Shown: positions 33,066-40,447 of the stretch, piece by piece
How the letters are laid out: every line of letters begins with the position of its first letter
Numbering within the stretch: the first letter of the stretch is position 1
Virus record (IMG/VR): IMGVR_UViG_3300034694_000399
Coordinates: 1 to 44,369 of that record
Source of the DNA: a virus
Length of the DNA: 44,369 nucleotides
Direction: 5' to 3' (one strand)
The notes under the pieces: model-generated
What the model saw: the letters and a program-made list of their open reading frames with translations, nothing else
Database searches by the model: none
Told to the model about the DNA's origin: nothing
Translations under genes and position numbers: made by a program

Positions 33066-36000
33066 TTATACGTCTTTAAGAAATCTAATGTATGCAGCCC
33101 TTGAGTTTGCATTTATATTGTCGCTGGATTGTATTAGAAAATTATTTGATGGGCTAACAGAAAAAGATTTTAGCATATTCCCTTGGTCTCCAATTGGTGA
33201 TATTGAGCTTGTCCATAAAAATTCGTCCTGTGTGTCACCAAAGAAGAAAACAGTAGGAGAAGATAAACTTGCATACCCATATCCATTAAGGTTGAAATCA
33301 GCATCTCCTAATTCGCTTGTATCGGTTAATCCAACCCAAGTCCCTGGATTAGCACCGTATCTATTTTGATTAGGGGTACTAGGATTACATGGGGAGTTTG
33401 CTATTAAATTCCATTCTGGCTGAGTAGGAAGTCTAAATCCTGTTGGCGCCTGTATTACTCTTGCTGCAAATTGATTATATAAAAGACCTCTTGAGCTGTT
33501 ATTAGGGTCAAAGTTGTAGTATGCAGCTACTGGAAGTCCAGCGTTATGCTGAGCATAGAATTCAGTATTATCTGTAGCAATAGGAATATCTGCCCCTGAT
33601 GTTAATACTTCAGTTGAATTTTCATCTGTCCATATAAAATCACAAACTGTAGTTTCACCTGGACCAGGGGGATCTGCAACTATTTCTCCAGTTAAAGTAT
33701 TTGTTGTTGTTCCTGCTCCTACAGGGTAAAATCCAAAAGAAACAACATCATTGCCTCCTGAAGTAAATGTGTATCCTGGGTTAGCTGAGACTTGAGTAGT
33801 CAATGTCCATGAAGTCCCTGTTGGACCTGTTGTAGTTGCACCATCTAAGTCTCCTGAAAGAGTGTATCCTGCAGCTGGGCCAACAATATTATTAACTACA
33901 GTTAATGTAATTTGACCAATCTGCTGGTCTTGCTGAATTTCTCCAGTCAATACTCCGTTAGCTATACCTCCTCCAGCAGGTATTGTTCCGCTTGGGTTAG
34001 TAGATGTGAATGGGCCAGTTAAGCTGTATCCTGGATTTAATGAAAGTCCAGTATCGAAGTTATAAGGCGAAACGCCTCCCATTCCTGTATCAGTTGCACC
34101 ATCTAAGTCTCCTATAAGAGTGTATCCTGCAGCTGGGCCAATAATATTATTTTCAATATTGTATGTCATTGTGCTATTAGCACCTGCTATTGATTCTTCA
34201 AAATATAAACAAATCGCAAGCTCACCATCATTTGGTCCTACAGTACCTGTCTCTACTCCCACTACAGCAGTGTTTGCAAACTGGTTAATTGTAATTCCGA
34301 ATGATGAAACATCTGCTTGACCTGCAACGTATGTGTTATTATCAGATTGGTCTAGTGTAAATATATCTCCAGAAAGATTTAGTGGATTGTAATTACCTAT
34401 AGTAGATGACAATCCATCTGCTATTGTTCCAATAGTAAAACCTATTTGCGCTCCATTAGGAACACTTAAAGGAGAACTTCCCATCCATACCCAAGTAACA
34501 AGTTTTAGCTTAAGTGGCAATGGTGTTCTCCATAAAGGAATTTGAGAAGCTGGAGAAACATTAGATGTCCACTCCATAAAGTCATACCCTTGAGTCTGAC
34601 TTCCTAGGTTATTTATTAAACCAGTCATTATAAATGTTGGAGTAACTGTGTCAGGAGTTTCAATAACCCTTCCGTTAGCATCAACAGATAAATTATAAGC
34701 TGCAGTACCTGCTACCTGACCAGCTCCATATGTGTTTAGCTTAAGCTCTCCGTCTTTTCTAAGTTCTAAAGCGTTAGATTCAAAGCCAGGGTTTGTTCCG
34801 TTTCCTATTATAAATAAGTTGTCTGTTGTATTCCATGAGTCTACACTTCCTGGACCTACAATTGAATTGAAAGAACCTAGAACTGTTTGTCTAAAGTCTG
34901 TAACTTGTAACCCAGAACCAAATGCGTAAGCAAAGCTTCCTGTTAATGAGTTATCTAATCCAATACCTGTTGACCTTTGAGAAGATAAAAACGCTGTATT
35001 TGAAATTCCAATTAACGTTGACTCAGGTGATTCTGTAAGGTTTCCTGTACCAAGTATATAACTTAAAGATCCTGAAGATTCGTTCACTGACCCAATAGAT
35101 ACTGATAGTATCCCTGAAGCTGTATTTGGTTGCCCCCCTATAGATATAGAGTTTTCAGCAGATGCTTCTTGACTACTACCAATTGTTACTGAGCCATTTC
35201 CTGATGATATATTTCCTTTACCAAATGAGGATGAATCAACTCCACTTGCTGTAGATTGATTACCAATCGCTGTAGATTGATTACCACTAGCTGTTGTTTG
35301 ACTTCCCATTGCTGTAGAAGATTGCCCACTTGCTTCTGTTGAAAGTCCTGATGCAAAAGATGCACTACCACTTGCTATTGTTGTGTTATTTAATGCCGTA
35401 GAGTAATTACCACTAGCTGTTGTGTTAGCTCCCATTGCTACAGAACCATTTCCTGAAGCTTCAGTGCTTAAGCCCATTGCTGTAGAAGAAGTTCCACTTG
35501 CTTCTGAGGATTGTCCCATTGCAGTACTTCCCAGTGCTGAGGCTTCAGTAGCGTTACCGAATGCTGTGGACAGAACTCCACTTGCTGTTGCGCTTTGTCC
35601 CATTGCTACAGAACCACTTCCTGAAGCTGTAGAGTTATTTCCACTAACTGTAGAATAAAGTCCACTTGCTTCTGTATTTAAACCTAATGCTGTAGAATTA
35701 TCTCCACTTGCTAATGTTTGATTACCTGATGCAAAAGATTGATCCCCACTTGCTTCGGTGTCTCTTCCTATTGCAGTAGAGTTAACTCCACTTGCTAATG
35801 TTTGATTACCAATTGCTGTAGAAAATTGCCCAGTTGCTTCTGTGAGATATCCCATTGCTGTAGATTGATTACCACTAGCTGTTGTTTGACTTCCTATTGC
35901 AGTAGAGTTAAGTCCACTTGCTTCGGTAGATTCTCCCATTGCTGTAGAAAAATCTCCAGTTGCTTCTGTGAGATATCCCATTGCTGTAGAATAATCTCCA

Positions 36001-37301
36001 CTTGCTGTTGTGGATTCTCCCATTGCTGTAGAATAATCTCCACTTGCTGTTGTGGCATCTCCCATTGCTGTAGAAGCATTTCCACTTGCTGTTGTGTTTT
36101 GTCCCATTGCTGTAGAAGAAGTTCCACTTGCTTCTGTGTAACCCCCCATTGCTGTAGAAAAATCTCCAGTTGCGTCTGTTTCAAATCCAAGAGCTGTAGA
36201 ATAAGTTCCACTTGCTACGGTGGTTCTTCCCATTGCTGTAGAAGTATCTCCACTTGCTGTTGTGAGTTCCCCCATTGAGGTAGAGTGGTCACCACTTGCT
36301 GTTGTTTCAGTCCCCATTGCTGTAGAGCCTATTCCAATAGCTTGTGTTCCGTTACCAATAGCTGTGGAATATTGTCCACTTGCGGATGTACCTGTACCCA
36401 TTGCATTAGCTGCTTCTCCATCCGCAAGGTTACTAGTTAGTTCATTGTATATTAAAGAATTTGTTCCTACACCTGCTTTTACAGGAGCGTCTCCTAGCTC
36501 ACTATCTGTTACCCATATAGCTAAGTTCCCTGGAGTCCCCTGACCTGTTAGTACAGAAGAGTTATCAATCTTATCCCAAAATATGTTATCGTTTAAGTCT
36601 TCAGAAATAATAGCCCAATCTCCAACTTCCCAATCAGTAATTGTTCCACCACCCTGTGTGTTTAAAGGAGTTGTTCCTTCAACAGAAACTATCCAATACT
36701 TTCCAGTGTTGTCAGGTATTAAAGATATAGCCTGTAAATCAGGTGTATTTGTGTCAGCATTCCATGCTCCTTGAAATTCTAGTCCAGAACCTTGGTAGTT
36801 CTGCCATTCGACAGTACCATCGGTTTGAGAAACTAAAACTTGCTCTCCTGTACCAACAGTGTTACTAGCGTCATAAACTTCAGAAGCAAAATAAATTCCT
36901 CCGTTTACATTTACTAATCCACTTGCAATTGTTTGTTTTCCAATAGTTACATTTTCAGCAACAATTAAGCTACCTATTCCGCTTCCGTCATCTAAATAAA
37001 CTATTGAGCCTACAGGAGTTTCACATGGATCTTTTGAATCTGTAGTAGCTGTATCTTGATAAAATAAAGAATTAACTAACTTAAAAGATTCCTCTCCTGA
37101 TGTTGGAGCTGTAAATATAGGAAGCCTATAAGAACAACCATCAAAGGCCTCGTCAATAACAAATTCAGCAATACCTTGTAGGGTAAAAGTTTTTGTCTGC
37201 CTATCAATTGGTGTTGAGTTAGCAGCAGTTCCTATTAAATAATCCGCACCTTCAATTGGTGATTGATTGGGGTACGATAAAGTATTGCTAATTTTTGCCA
37301 T
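33066..37301 (-). CDS. trimeric tail fibre with YadA-like head repeats and FISUMP-like tip
   Basis: A 1411-residue fibre. Residues 1-290 form the proximal part, including a GNxYIVSVxG-like module (WIVSVEGTTPLNTQGG, WEVGDWAII). From about 300 to 693 there are 28 regular 14-residue repeats of the type GxxTxASGxxSTAM, then about eight degenerate ones. This is the left-handed beta-roll repeat of YadA heads and implies a trimer. Residues about 893-1035 are a beta domain shared with the 245-residue protein at 40448. Two tandem 86-residue domains follow (about 1040-1215). The last 190 residues contain RLPTQPEWNLI and GTWVGLTD, as in Fibrobacter major-paralogous (FISUMP) domains. It is most likely the receptor-binding fibre. 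Confidence 0.8.
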   Translation of the reverse strand: MAKISNTLSYPNQSPIEGADYLIGTAANSTPIDRQTKTFTLQGIAEFVIDEAFDGCSYRLPIFTAPTSGEESFKLVNSLFYQDTATTDSKDPCETPVGSIVYLDDGSGIGSLIVAENVTIGKQTIASGLVNVNGGIYFASEVYDASNTVGTGEQVLVSQTDGTVEWQNYQGSGLEFQGAWNADTNTPDLQAISLIPDNTGKYWIVSVEGTTPLNTQGGGTITDWEVGDWAIISEDLNDNIFWDKIDNSSVLTGQGTPGNLAIWVTDSELGDAPVKAGVGTNSLIYNELTSNLADGEAANAMGTGTSASGQYSTAIGNGTQAIGIGSTAMGTETTASGDHSTSMGELTTASGDTSTAMGRTTVASGTYSTALGFETDATGDFSTAMGGYTEASGTSSTAMGQNTTASGNASTAMGDATTASGDYSTAMGESTTASGDYSTAMGYLTEATGDFSTAMGESTEASGLNSTAIGSQTTASGNQSTAMGYLTEATGQFSTAIGNQTLASGVNSTAIGRDTEASGDQSFASGNQTLASGDNSTALGLNTEASGLYSTVSGNNSTASGSGSVAMGQSATASGVLSTAFGNATEASALGSTAMGQSSEASGTSSTAMGLSTEASGNGSVAMGANTTASGNYSTALNNTTIASGSASFASGLSTEASGQSSTAMGSQTTASGNQSTAIGNQSTASGVDSSSFGKGNISSGNGSVTIGSSQEASAENSISIGGQPNTASGILSVSIGSVNESSGSLSYILGTGNLTESPESTLIGISNTAFLSSQRSTGIGLDNSLTGSFAYAFGSGLQVTDFRQTVLGSFNSIVGPGSVDSWNTTDNLFIIGNGTNPGFESNALELRKDGELKLNTYGAGQVAGTAAYNLSVDANGRVIETPDTVTPTFIMTGLINNLGSQTQGYDFMEWTSNVSPASQIPLWRTPLPLKLKLVTWVWMGSSPLSVPNGAQIGFTIGTIADGLSSTIGNYNPLNLSGDIFTLDQSDNNTYVAGQADVSSFGITINQFANTAVVGVETGTVGPNDGELAICLYFEESIAGANSTMTYNIENNIIGPAAGYTLIGDLDGATDTGMGGVSPYNFDTGLSLNPGYSLTGPFTSTNPSGTIPAGGGIANGVLTGEIQQDQQIGQITLTVVNNIVGPAAGYTLSGDLDGATTTGPTGTSWTLTTQVSANPGYTFTSGGNDVVSFGFYPVGAGTTTNTLTGEIVADPPGPGETTVCDFIWTDENSTEVLTSGADIPIATDNTEFYAQHNAGLPVAAYYNFDPNNSSRGLLYNQFAARVIQAPTGFRLPTQPEWNLIANSPCNPSTPNQNRYGANPGTWVGLTDTSELGDADFNLNGYGYASLSSPTVFFFGDTQDEFLWTSSISPIGDQGNMLKSFSVSPSNNFLIQSSDNINANSRAAYIRFLKDV
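33840..34150 (-). repeat. 258-bp direct duplication encoding two 86-residue fibre domains
   Basis: The string CCATCTAAGTCTCCT followed by AGAGTGTATCCTGCAGCTGG occurs at 33841 and again at 34099, with only two or three differences over about 50 bases. Spacing is exactly 258 nt (86 codons). The encoded segments share GPAAGYTL, GDLDGAT and a closing TGEI strand. Confidence 0.75.
35222..36397 (-). repeat. 28 tandem 42-bp repeats encoding YadA-like 14-mers
   Basis: Inside the fibre gene, 28 consecutive units of exactly 14 codons run without insertion. The consensus protein unit is G-x-x-T-x-A-S-G-x-x-S-T-A-M. DNA units are diverged in the variable codons but share strings such as CCACTTGCT...GTAGA on the plus strand. 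In-frame unit gain or loss would change fibre length. Confidence 0.85.
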
Positions 37302-37307
37302 TTTTTT

Positions 37308-37544
37308 TTATTTTTCTGTTTCTTTTTCGGTGATTTCTCCTGATTGTAAATTAATCACAGAGTTTTCACCGTATTTTTTTATTAAGCTTTTTTCTAAATC
37401 TGCAAAATCACTTTTAATAAAAGAAACTTGTTCAATTACTAATTGTTTTTGAAGTTCTAAATCTCCCAATTGGGTTTTAAGTTTTACAAAATTTGAGTTT
37501 AATTCTTGCAAGTTTTGTAATTCTTTCGTTTCTAAATTTTTCAT
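37308..37544 (-). CDS. short coiled-coil protein upstream of the fibre gene (78 aa)
   Basis: Nearly the whole protein is a heptad-patterned helix (LETKELQNLQELNSNFVKLKTQ, LGDLELQKQLVIEQV, FADLEKSLIKKYGE), with a polar end. Small coiled-coil proteins of this size occur near tail fibre genes and may be fibre chaperones or tail-tip parts. The gene lies 6 nt before the fibre gene and has its own TAnnTTTG element upstream. Function unknown. Confidence 0.6.
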   Translation of the reverse strand: MKNLETKELQNLQELNSNFVKLKTQLGDLELQKQLVIEQVSFIKSDFADLEKSLIKKYGENSVINLQSGEITEKETEK

Positions 37545-37568
37545 TATTTTTTATTTAAGTTTATAAGG

Positions 37569-37576
37569 CAAAGGTA
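37569..37576 (-). promoter_or_regulatory. TAnnTTTG element upstream of the coiled-coil/fibre genes
   Basis: The minus strand reads TACCTTTG in the 40-nt gap between holin and coiled-coil genes, 25 nt before the start. No -33 TTTG is seen at 19 nt. Confidence 0.4.
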
Positions 37577-37584
37577 ATCAATTA

Positions 37585-37977
37585 TTATTTATCTTTTTGT
37601 TTGGTTTTCTCCCATGTTCTACCTACAAAATAAGCGCCATAAGTAGTTACAAGAAGTGTTTGAAAAATAGGTATATACTCCTTAGATATTTTAAACTCAC
37701 CTATGTTGCCGTCAGTAAAACATAAAGCTGTAAAAATTACGGTTAAATAGATTAAAACCATAGGGCGTATATTCTTTGACAAAAAAGAATCGCTCTGCAT
37801 GTCGAACTTCCAACGCTCAGTCACCTGCTCTTGCGCTTTGCTGTCTGCGTCTTCTAATATTTTTTGAACTTGTTTTTTTATTATAAGCTTTTCTTCTTCA
37901 GTAGTAGTAAGCTTATCAATAACGTCCCCAATTTCTTTTATAACATTTCCTGATAACCATGCAAATAGTTTTTTCAT
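37585..37977 (-). CDS. holin (3TM GTA-type family)
   Basis: A 130-residue protein of the GTA_holin_3TM pattern. The N-terminal half is amphipathic and charged (KEIGDVIDKLTTTEEEKLIIKKQVQKIL). Then comes the family's marker ERWKFDMQSDSFLSKNIRPMV, a membrane helix (VLIYLTVIFTALCF), a short periplasmic or cytoplasmic turn, and a second helix (YIPIFQTLLVTTYGAYFVGRTWEK). It would form lesions in the inner membrane to release the amidase. Its start overlaps the end of the amidase gene by 4 nt (ATGA), a typical lysis-cassette coupling. Confidence 0.8.
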   Translation of the reverse strand: MKKLFAWLSGNVIKEIGDVIDKLTTTEEEKLIIKKQVQKILEDADSKAQEQVTERWKFDMQSDSFLSKNIRPMVLIYLTVIFTALCFTDGNIGEFKISKEYIPIFQTLLVTTYGAYFVGRTWEKTKQKDK

Positions 37978-38384
37978 AATCCTTTATATTCTTTAGTTGC
38001 GTCAAAACTTGGACAAGCTTTGGTTGAAAAATCCCTATGACCATGTATAATAGCTTTAGGGAATGTATTTTTAAGAAATCTAAGTAGCAAAAGAAAACTT
38101 GCTATCTGCTCACTTGTTCTATTGTCTTCTGGACACATTTTAGAGTCTACGCCACCTGCATAACAAACACCTATACTATTTTGATTATGACCTTTGGTAT
38201 GCGCCCCTGATTTTTCTAATGGTCTTCCAAATTCTATTTTACCATCTCTTTTAATGAAAAAATGGTAGCCAATACCTGACCACCCTCTTTCTTTATGCCA
38301 TTCATCAATTGTATTTGCACCCACATCCATAGAAGGAGGAGTTGCCGAGCAATGAATGATTATTTTATTTATTTTTCTTTTCAT
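37974..38384 (-). CDS. N-acetylmuramoyl-L-alanine amidase (endolysin)
   Basis: A 136-residue T7-lysozyme-like Amidase_2 protein that cleaves the bond between MurNAc and L-Ala in peptidoglycan. Zinc ligands are H11 (IIIHCSATP), H116 and C124 (HGHRDFSTKACPSFD). The catalytic pair is Y40 (GIGYHFFI) and K122, matching T7 Tyr46 and Lys128 by spacing. The middle has the usual RPLEKSGAHTKGHNQNSIGVCYAGG segment. There is no signal peptide, so export depends on the holin encoded next. It overlaps the small membrane-protein gene upstream by 20 nt. Confidence 0.92.
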   Translation of the reverse strand: MKRKINKIIIHCSATPPSMDVGANTIDEWHKERGWSGIGYHFFIKRDGKIEFGRPLEKSGAHTKGHNQNSIGVCYAGGVDSKMCPEDNRTSEQIASFLLLLRFLKNTFPKAIIHGHRDFSTKACPSFDATKEYKGL

Positions 38385-38526
38385 TATAATTAATCCATAT
38401 TCTTTGAGCCGTATACACTATAGAAGCTGTTAATAGAATTAATTTTAAAGCCATTTCAATATGAGTGAATGACACAGCTAGACTTAGAAAATTTATAACG
38501 TATATTTTAGCATCCTGCATAGTCAT
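38365..38526 (-). CDS. small membrane protein in the lysis cassette (53 aa)
   Basis: This ORF encodes MTMQDAKIYVINFLSLAVSF, then a second hydrophobic run (MALKLILLTASIVYTAQRIW) and a polar NYNEKKNK end. That gives one or two membrane helices with a charged tail. It overlaps the amidase start by 20 nt, so it precedes amidase and holin in one transcript. It could be an antiholin, a second holin or a spanin-like part. No lipobox is present. The neighbour context is the main support. Confidence 0.55.
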   Translation of the reverse strand: MTMQDAKIYVINFLSLAVSFTHIEMALKLILLTASIVYTAQRIWINYNEKKNK

Positions 38527-38590
38527 TATTCCCTTATAAGTACGTAATTCACTTCTAAGTCTAATAATGCACTGTTATTTTGCGTATACC

Positions 38591-38848
38591 CTACCATAAT
38601 GCTACAATTTCTCCTGCGGTAGTTCCTGATGCAAATACCTGCAAGACATTTACTGGAAAAAATTGTCCTGCATAAACACCTGTAAAGATAACATCGTCAC
38701 CTCCTACAGTTTTTACTCTAACATTTCCAGGTGTGCCTATATATAAAGCACATCCATTATTTGTTCCTCCTGATACACTGGGAATTAAATCAGTGTCACT
38801 TGGAGTAACCAGCGCAGCTCTACCTGCTTGTAATTTTTGATAAGCCAT
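38591..38848 (-). CDS. small beta-rich virion-type protein (85 aa)
   Basis: An 85-residue all-beta protein with a pattern common in marine phages: GxxALYIGTPGNVRVKTVGGDDVIFTGV, then AGQFFPVNVLQVFASGTTAGEIVALW. It resembles small decoration or tail-tip proteins in composition. It lies between the lysis cassette and the cluster of small basic proteins. It is likely structural, with the exact site unknown. A 64-nt gap separates it from the membrane-protein gene. Confidence 0.6.
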   Translation of the reverse strand: MAYQKLQAGRAALVTPSDTDLIPSVSGGTNNGCALYIGTPGNVRVKTVGGDDVIFTGVYAGQFFPVNVLQVFASGTTAGEIVALW

Positions 38849-38851
38849 TTT

Positions 38852-39007
38852 TTATTTGTTATAAGGGAAATTTCTGTTTAAACTGTCTTTTCTTTTAGAA
38901 CAGCCACAAGGTTTTCCTGTTACTTTTTCATATACTTTAGCTACTTTGTCTGCTCCAACTGCTTTAGCTACTTTTTCTACAGTGTCTCCGAATCCTTTTG
39001 ATTTCAT
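38852..39007 (-). CDS. small Cys/Lys protein with CGC-KRK-LN-FPY end (51 aa)
   Basis: The protein reads as a helix (FGDTVEKVAKAVGADKVAKVYEKVTG) followed by the motif CGCSKRKDSLNRNFPY. This CxC-KRK-LN-xFPY tail is recurrent in phage small proteins, where I know no function. The cysteine pair might bind metal. The start overlaps the upstream stop (ATGA), and it is 3 nt from the beta-rich gene downstream. The ATGA coupling and the recognisable motif make it a solid gene call. Confidence 0.65.
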   Translation of the reverse strand: MKSKGFGDTVEKVAKAVGADKVAKVYEKVTGKPCGCSKRKDSLNRNFPYNK

Positions 39008-39162
39008 TTTACGTCTTCTTTTTCTTTACAAGCACATAACTTGTTTGGACATTTATTAATATTTTTATAAGACAAAGACAGAATAAATGAATTCCATTTA
39101 CATTGAAATTCACACCATACTCTTTGCATCCAAAGACCTAATTTTACAAAAGCTTTTCCCAT
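39004..39162 (-). CDS. small Cys/Trp-rich protein (52 aa)
   Basis: A 52-residue ORF with five cysteines (C17, C21, C38, C43, C45) and several aromatic residues: LGLWMQRVWCEFQCKWNSF, then NKCPNKLCACKEKED. The C-x3-C and C-x4-C-x-C arrangement could bind zinc, but no family is recognised. It starts at the base before the stop of the next upstream gene and overlaps the downstream gene by ATGA. It has no hydrophobic segment long enough to be called a clear TM helix. Confidence 0.55.
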   Translation of the reverse strand: MGKAFVKLGLWMQRVWCEFQCKWNSFILSLSYKNINKCPNKLCACKEKEDVK

Positions 39163-39381
39163 TTATTTTTTTATTAAACCTGTCAAGTGTTTTTTAACTC
39201 CTTTAACATGTCCTGGGTGATCATGTCTGTAAGACATTCCTTTGTCAGCTCCATAAGAATGCCCATAATCTTTTTTAGACATTGCTTTTGACTCGTCTCT
39301 ACGATCTTTTAAAGATTGTTTCTTTTTTCCATTTCTCGCTCCTATTGATTCATCTAAACGAGCATTATATCCTTGTGCCAT
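39163..39381 (-). CDS. small basic His-rich protein (72 aa)
   Basis: I place the start at 39381 (MAQGYNARLDESIGARNGKKKQ) because the longer frame to 39423 overlaps the upstream gene and its extra N-terminus looks non-coding. The protein is strongly basic, with many H, K, R and G (KKDYGHSYGADKGMSYRHDHPGHVKG). The opening YNxRLDESxGxRxGK pattern is seen in other phage small proteins. The function is unknown; nucleic-acid binding is plausible from charge. Confidence 0.6.
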   Translation of the reverse strand: MAQGYNARLDESIGARNGKKKQSLKDRRDESKAMSKKDYGHSYGADKGMSYRHDHPGHVKGVKKHLTGLIKK

Positions 39382-39391
39382 AATAATTGTT

Positions 39392-39592
39392 TTATTTTTT
39401 CTTGTTTTTAAGTATTTTATCAATAGCTACATTCTTTATGTTGATAGTATCATAAGAAGGTACATTTGTCAAATTTGGATGAGTATTACTTTTTTGATAC
39501 TTAGCCAAACCCTTATCAATTTTTTCTTGAAAATTTTTTTTACCGTTTAAACATTTTTTTAATGCATCTCCGATTAATCCTTTACAACTCAT
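39392..39592 (-). CDS. small basic hypothetical protein (66 aa)
   Basis: Starts MSCKGLIGDALKKCLNGKKNF, with two cysteines nine residues apart, then a lysine-rich tail ending KILKNKKK. The CxxxxGDxxKKCxxxxK opening resembles that of the ORF at 41363-41557 (CESIKDTKKRAKCEEANK). A TAnnTTTG element lies just upstream at 39611-39618. No family is recognised. Confidence 0.55.
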   Translation of the reverse strand: MSCKGLIGDALKKCLNGKKNFQEKIDKGLAKYQKSNTHPNLTNVPSYDTINIKNVAIDKILKNKKK

Positions 39593-39610
39593 AACTTAAA
39601 ATTTATTCTA

Positions 39611-39618
39611 CAAATATA
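39611..39618 (-). promoter_or_regulatory. TAnnTTTG element inside the small-protein cluster
   Basis: The minus strand reads TATATTTG in the 26-nt gap, 19 nt before the start at 39592. It resembles the groEL promoter -7 octamer exactly but has no -33 TTTG at 19 nt. Confidence 0.4.
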
Positions 39619-39909
39619 CTAATATTTTCCTTGTCTAGTTTTAGGACTAGACTTTGTTGAACCACCCTTCCCAGCCCATAGGTTTTTACACGCCCAGTAT
39701 CTTGCAGTTAACTTTGATTTTGCTGTTCCACATTTATGACGTGCCTTGAAGCTCTTTCGTGCAGCTGCCGAATAATTATGTCCATATCCTTTTGCTCCAA
39801 AGTGAATAAGCTTTTCTTTTCCACCTTCACAGCCTTTAACCATTTTCTTTTTACCTGCTCTATCAGAAGCAGTAGGCTTATTACAAGCCATCTTTTTCTT
39901 ATCTGCCAT
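39619..39909 (-). CDS. conserved basic protein with KKMVKGCEGGKEK-type domain (96 aa)
   Basis: The start at 39909 (MADKKKMACNKPTASDRAG) is preferred; the longer frame to 39975 would run through the ORF at 39914-40039. The core KKKMVKGCEGGKEKLIHFGA, then GHNYSAAARKSFKARHKC, then KSKLTARYWACKNLW is a small Cys/His-containing domain. I know it as recurrent in phages and also in giant eukaryotic viruses, without a defined function. Conserved C, H, R and W positions suggest a metal- or nucleic-acid-binding fold. It is basic throughout. Strong as a gene, unknown as to role. Confidence 0.7.
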   Translation of the reverse strand: MADKKKMACNKPTASDRAGKKKMVKGCEGGKEKLIHFGAKGYGHNYSAAARKSFKARHKCGTAKSKLTARYWACKNLWAGKGGSTKSSPKTRQGKY

Positions 39910-39913
39910 TTCA

Positions 39914-40039
39914 TTATTTCTTACCGCACTTTGAATATGCACTATTTTTAATAGTTTTTTCAGAAGGTAATCCATTTTTTTCAGGATTAACTCCGCTTTT
40001 CTTTGCTGCTGTAAAATAAGGTTTTAATGATTTTTTCAT
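39914..40039 (-). CDS. small basic protein (41 aa)
   Basis: A 41-residue ORF: MKKSLKPYFTAAKKSGVNPE, then a turn-rich part ending AYSKCGKK. It fits exactly between two stronger genes, and its start shares a base with the upstream stop (TAATG). Very basic with a single cysteine. No family recognised. Confidence 0.5.
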   Translation of the reverse strand: MKKSLKPYFTAAKKSGVNPEKNGLPSEKTIKNSAYSKCGKK

Positions 40040-40287
40040 TATTTAGTATATTTTTTAGTTACTTTTGCTTTTTTTGTATTTGACACAAATTGCTTTTTGC
40101 CGCCTGACGCTTTCTTTTTTCTTGCTGTCTTAGCCCTTTCTGATTTACTTAAACTCTTAGCCTTAGCCAAAGGAAGACACCTGTCTGGATTTTTCTTATT
40201 CTTGCTAGTACCGCATTCGCCTTTTATAGATCCATCTGTGCCTATGCGAACCCACTTCTCATTTCTCCATTTAGCAAGCTCTCCCAT
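40039..40287 (-). CDS. conserved basic protein with WRxExWVRIGTDG / RCLP domain (82 aa)
   Basis: Residues 1-40 read MGELAKWRNEKWVRIGTDGS, then CGTSKNKKNPDRCLPLAKAKSLSKSERAKTARKKK. This two-part motif (WVRIxxDGxIxGxCG and KxPDRCLPxAKAxSLxxxxRAxxAxKKK) is a recurrent phage domain of unknown function, also met in large DNA viruses. It is extremely basic (pI well above 10 by inspection). It ends in a K-rich tail. Both ends are TAATG-coupled. A DNA- or RNA-associated or virion-core role is plausible but unproven. Confidence 0.7.
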   Translation of the reverse strand: MGELAKWRNEKWVRIGTDGSIKGECGTSKNKKNPDRCLPLAKAKSLSKSERAKTARKKKASGGKKQFVSNTKKAKVTKKYTK

Positions 40288-40445
40288 TACTTTTTCTTTT
40301 TTCCTTTACCGTAGTTAGGGTCTTTGCAATACTTACTAGCAGCCATGTTAGCATACGCAGAAGGATATTTGTCAAAGGTTCTTTTTGCCCAAGATATTCC
40401 TGCTGCACAAATTTTATTTCCTTTTTTCTTAACCTTCTTTGCCAT
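40287..40445 (-). CDS. conserved basic protein with WAKRTFDKYPSAYANMAASKYC motif (52 aa)
   Basis: A 52-residue protein consisting of one motif: KICAAGISWAKRTFDKYPSA and YANMAASKYCKDPNY, followed by GKGKKKKK. The KYPSAYAN core is widespread in phage and giant-virus small proteins; I know no function. Two cysteines flank the helix. Start and stop are TAATG-coupled with the neighbours. Together with the 82- and 96-residue genes it forms a run of three such domains encoded as separate neighbouring genes. Confidence 0.65.
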   Translation of the reverse strand: MAKKVKKKGNKICAAGISWAKRTFDKYPSAYANMAASKYCKDPNYGKGKKKK

Positions 40446-40447
40446 AA

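Noticed and set aside
33066-33660. Diversity-generating retroelement target at the fibre tip
   Set aside because: The FISUMP-like tip is a plausible place for variation, but no reverse transcriptase or near-identical template repeat is visible in the window.
35802-36278. Plus-strand Cys-rich 158-residue ORF with repeated HCCR/CFC units, and other ORFs in the same stretch
   Set aside because: It is the antisense shadow of the 42-bp fibre repeats; periodic sequence keeps several frames open and produces artificial repeats.
35222-36397. CRISPR-like regular repeat array
   Set aside because: The units are contiguous 14-codon repeats in a coding frame without unique spacers; they are protein repeats.
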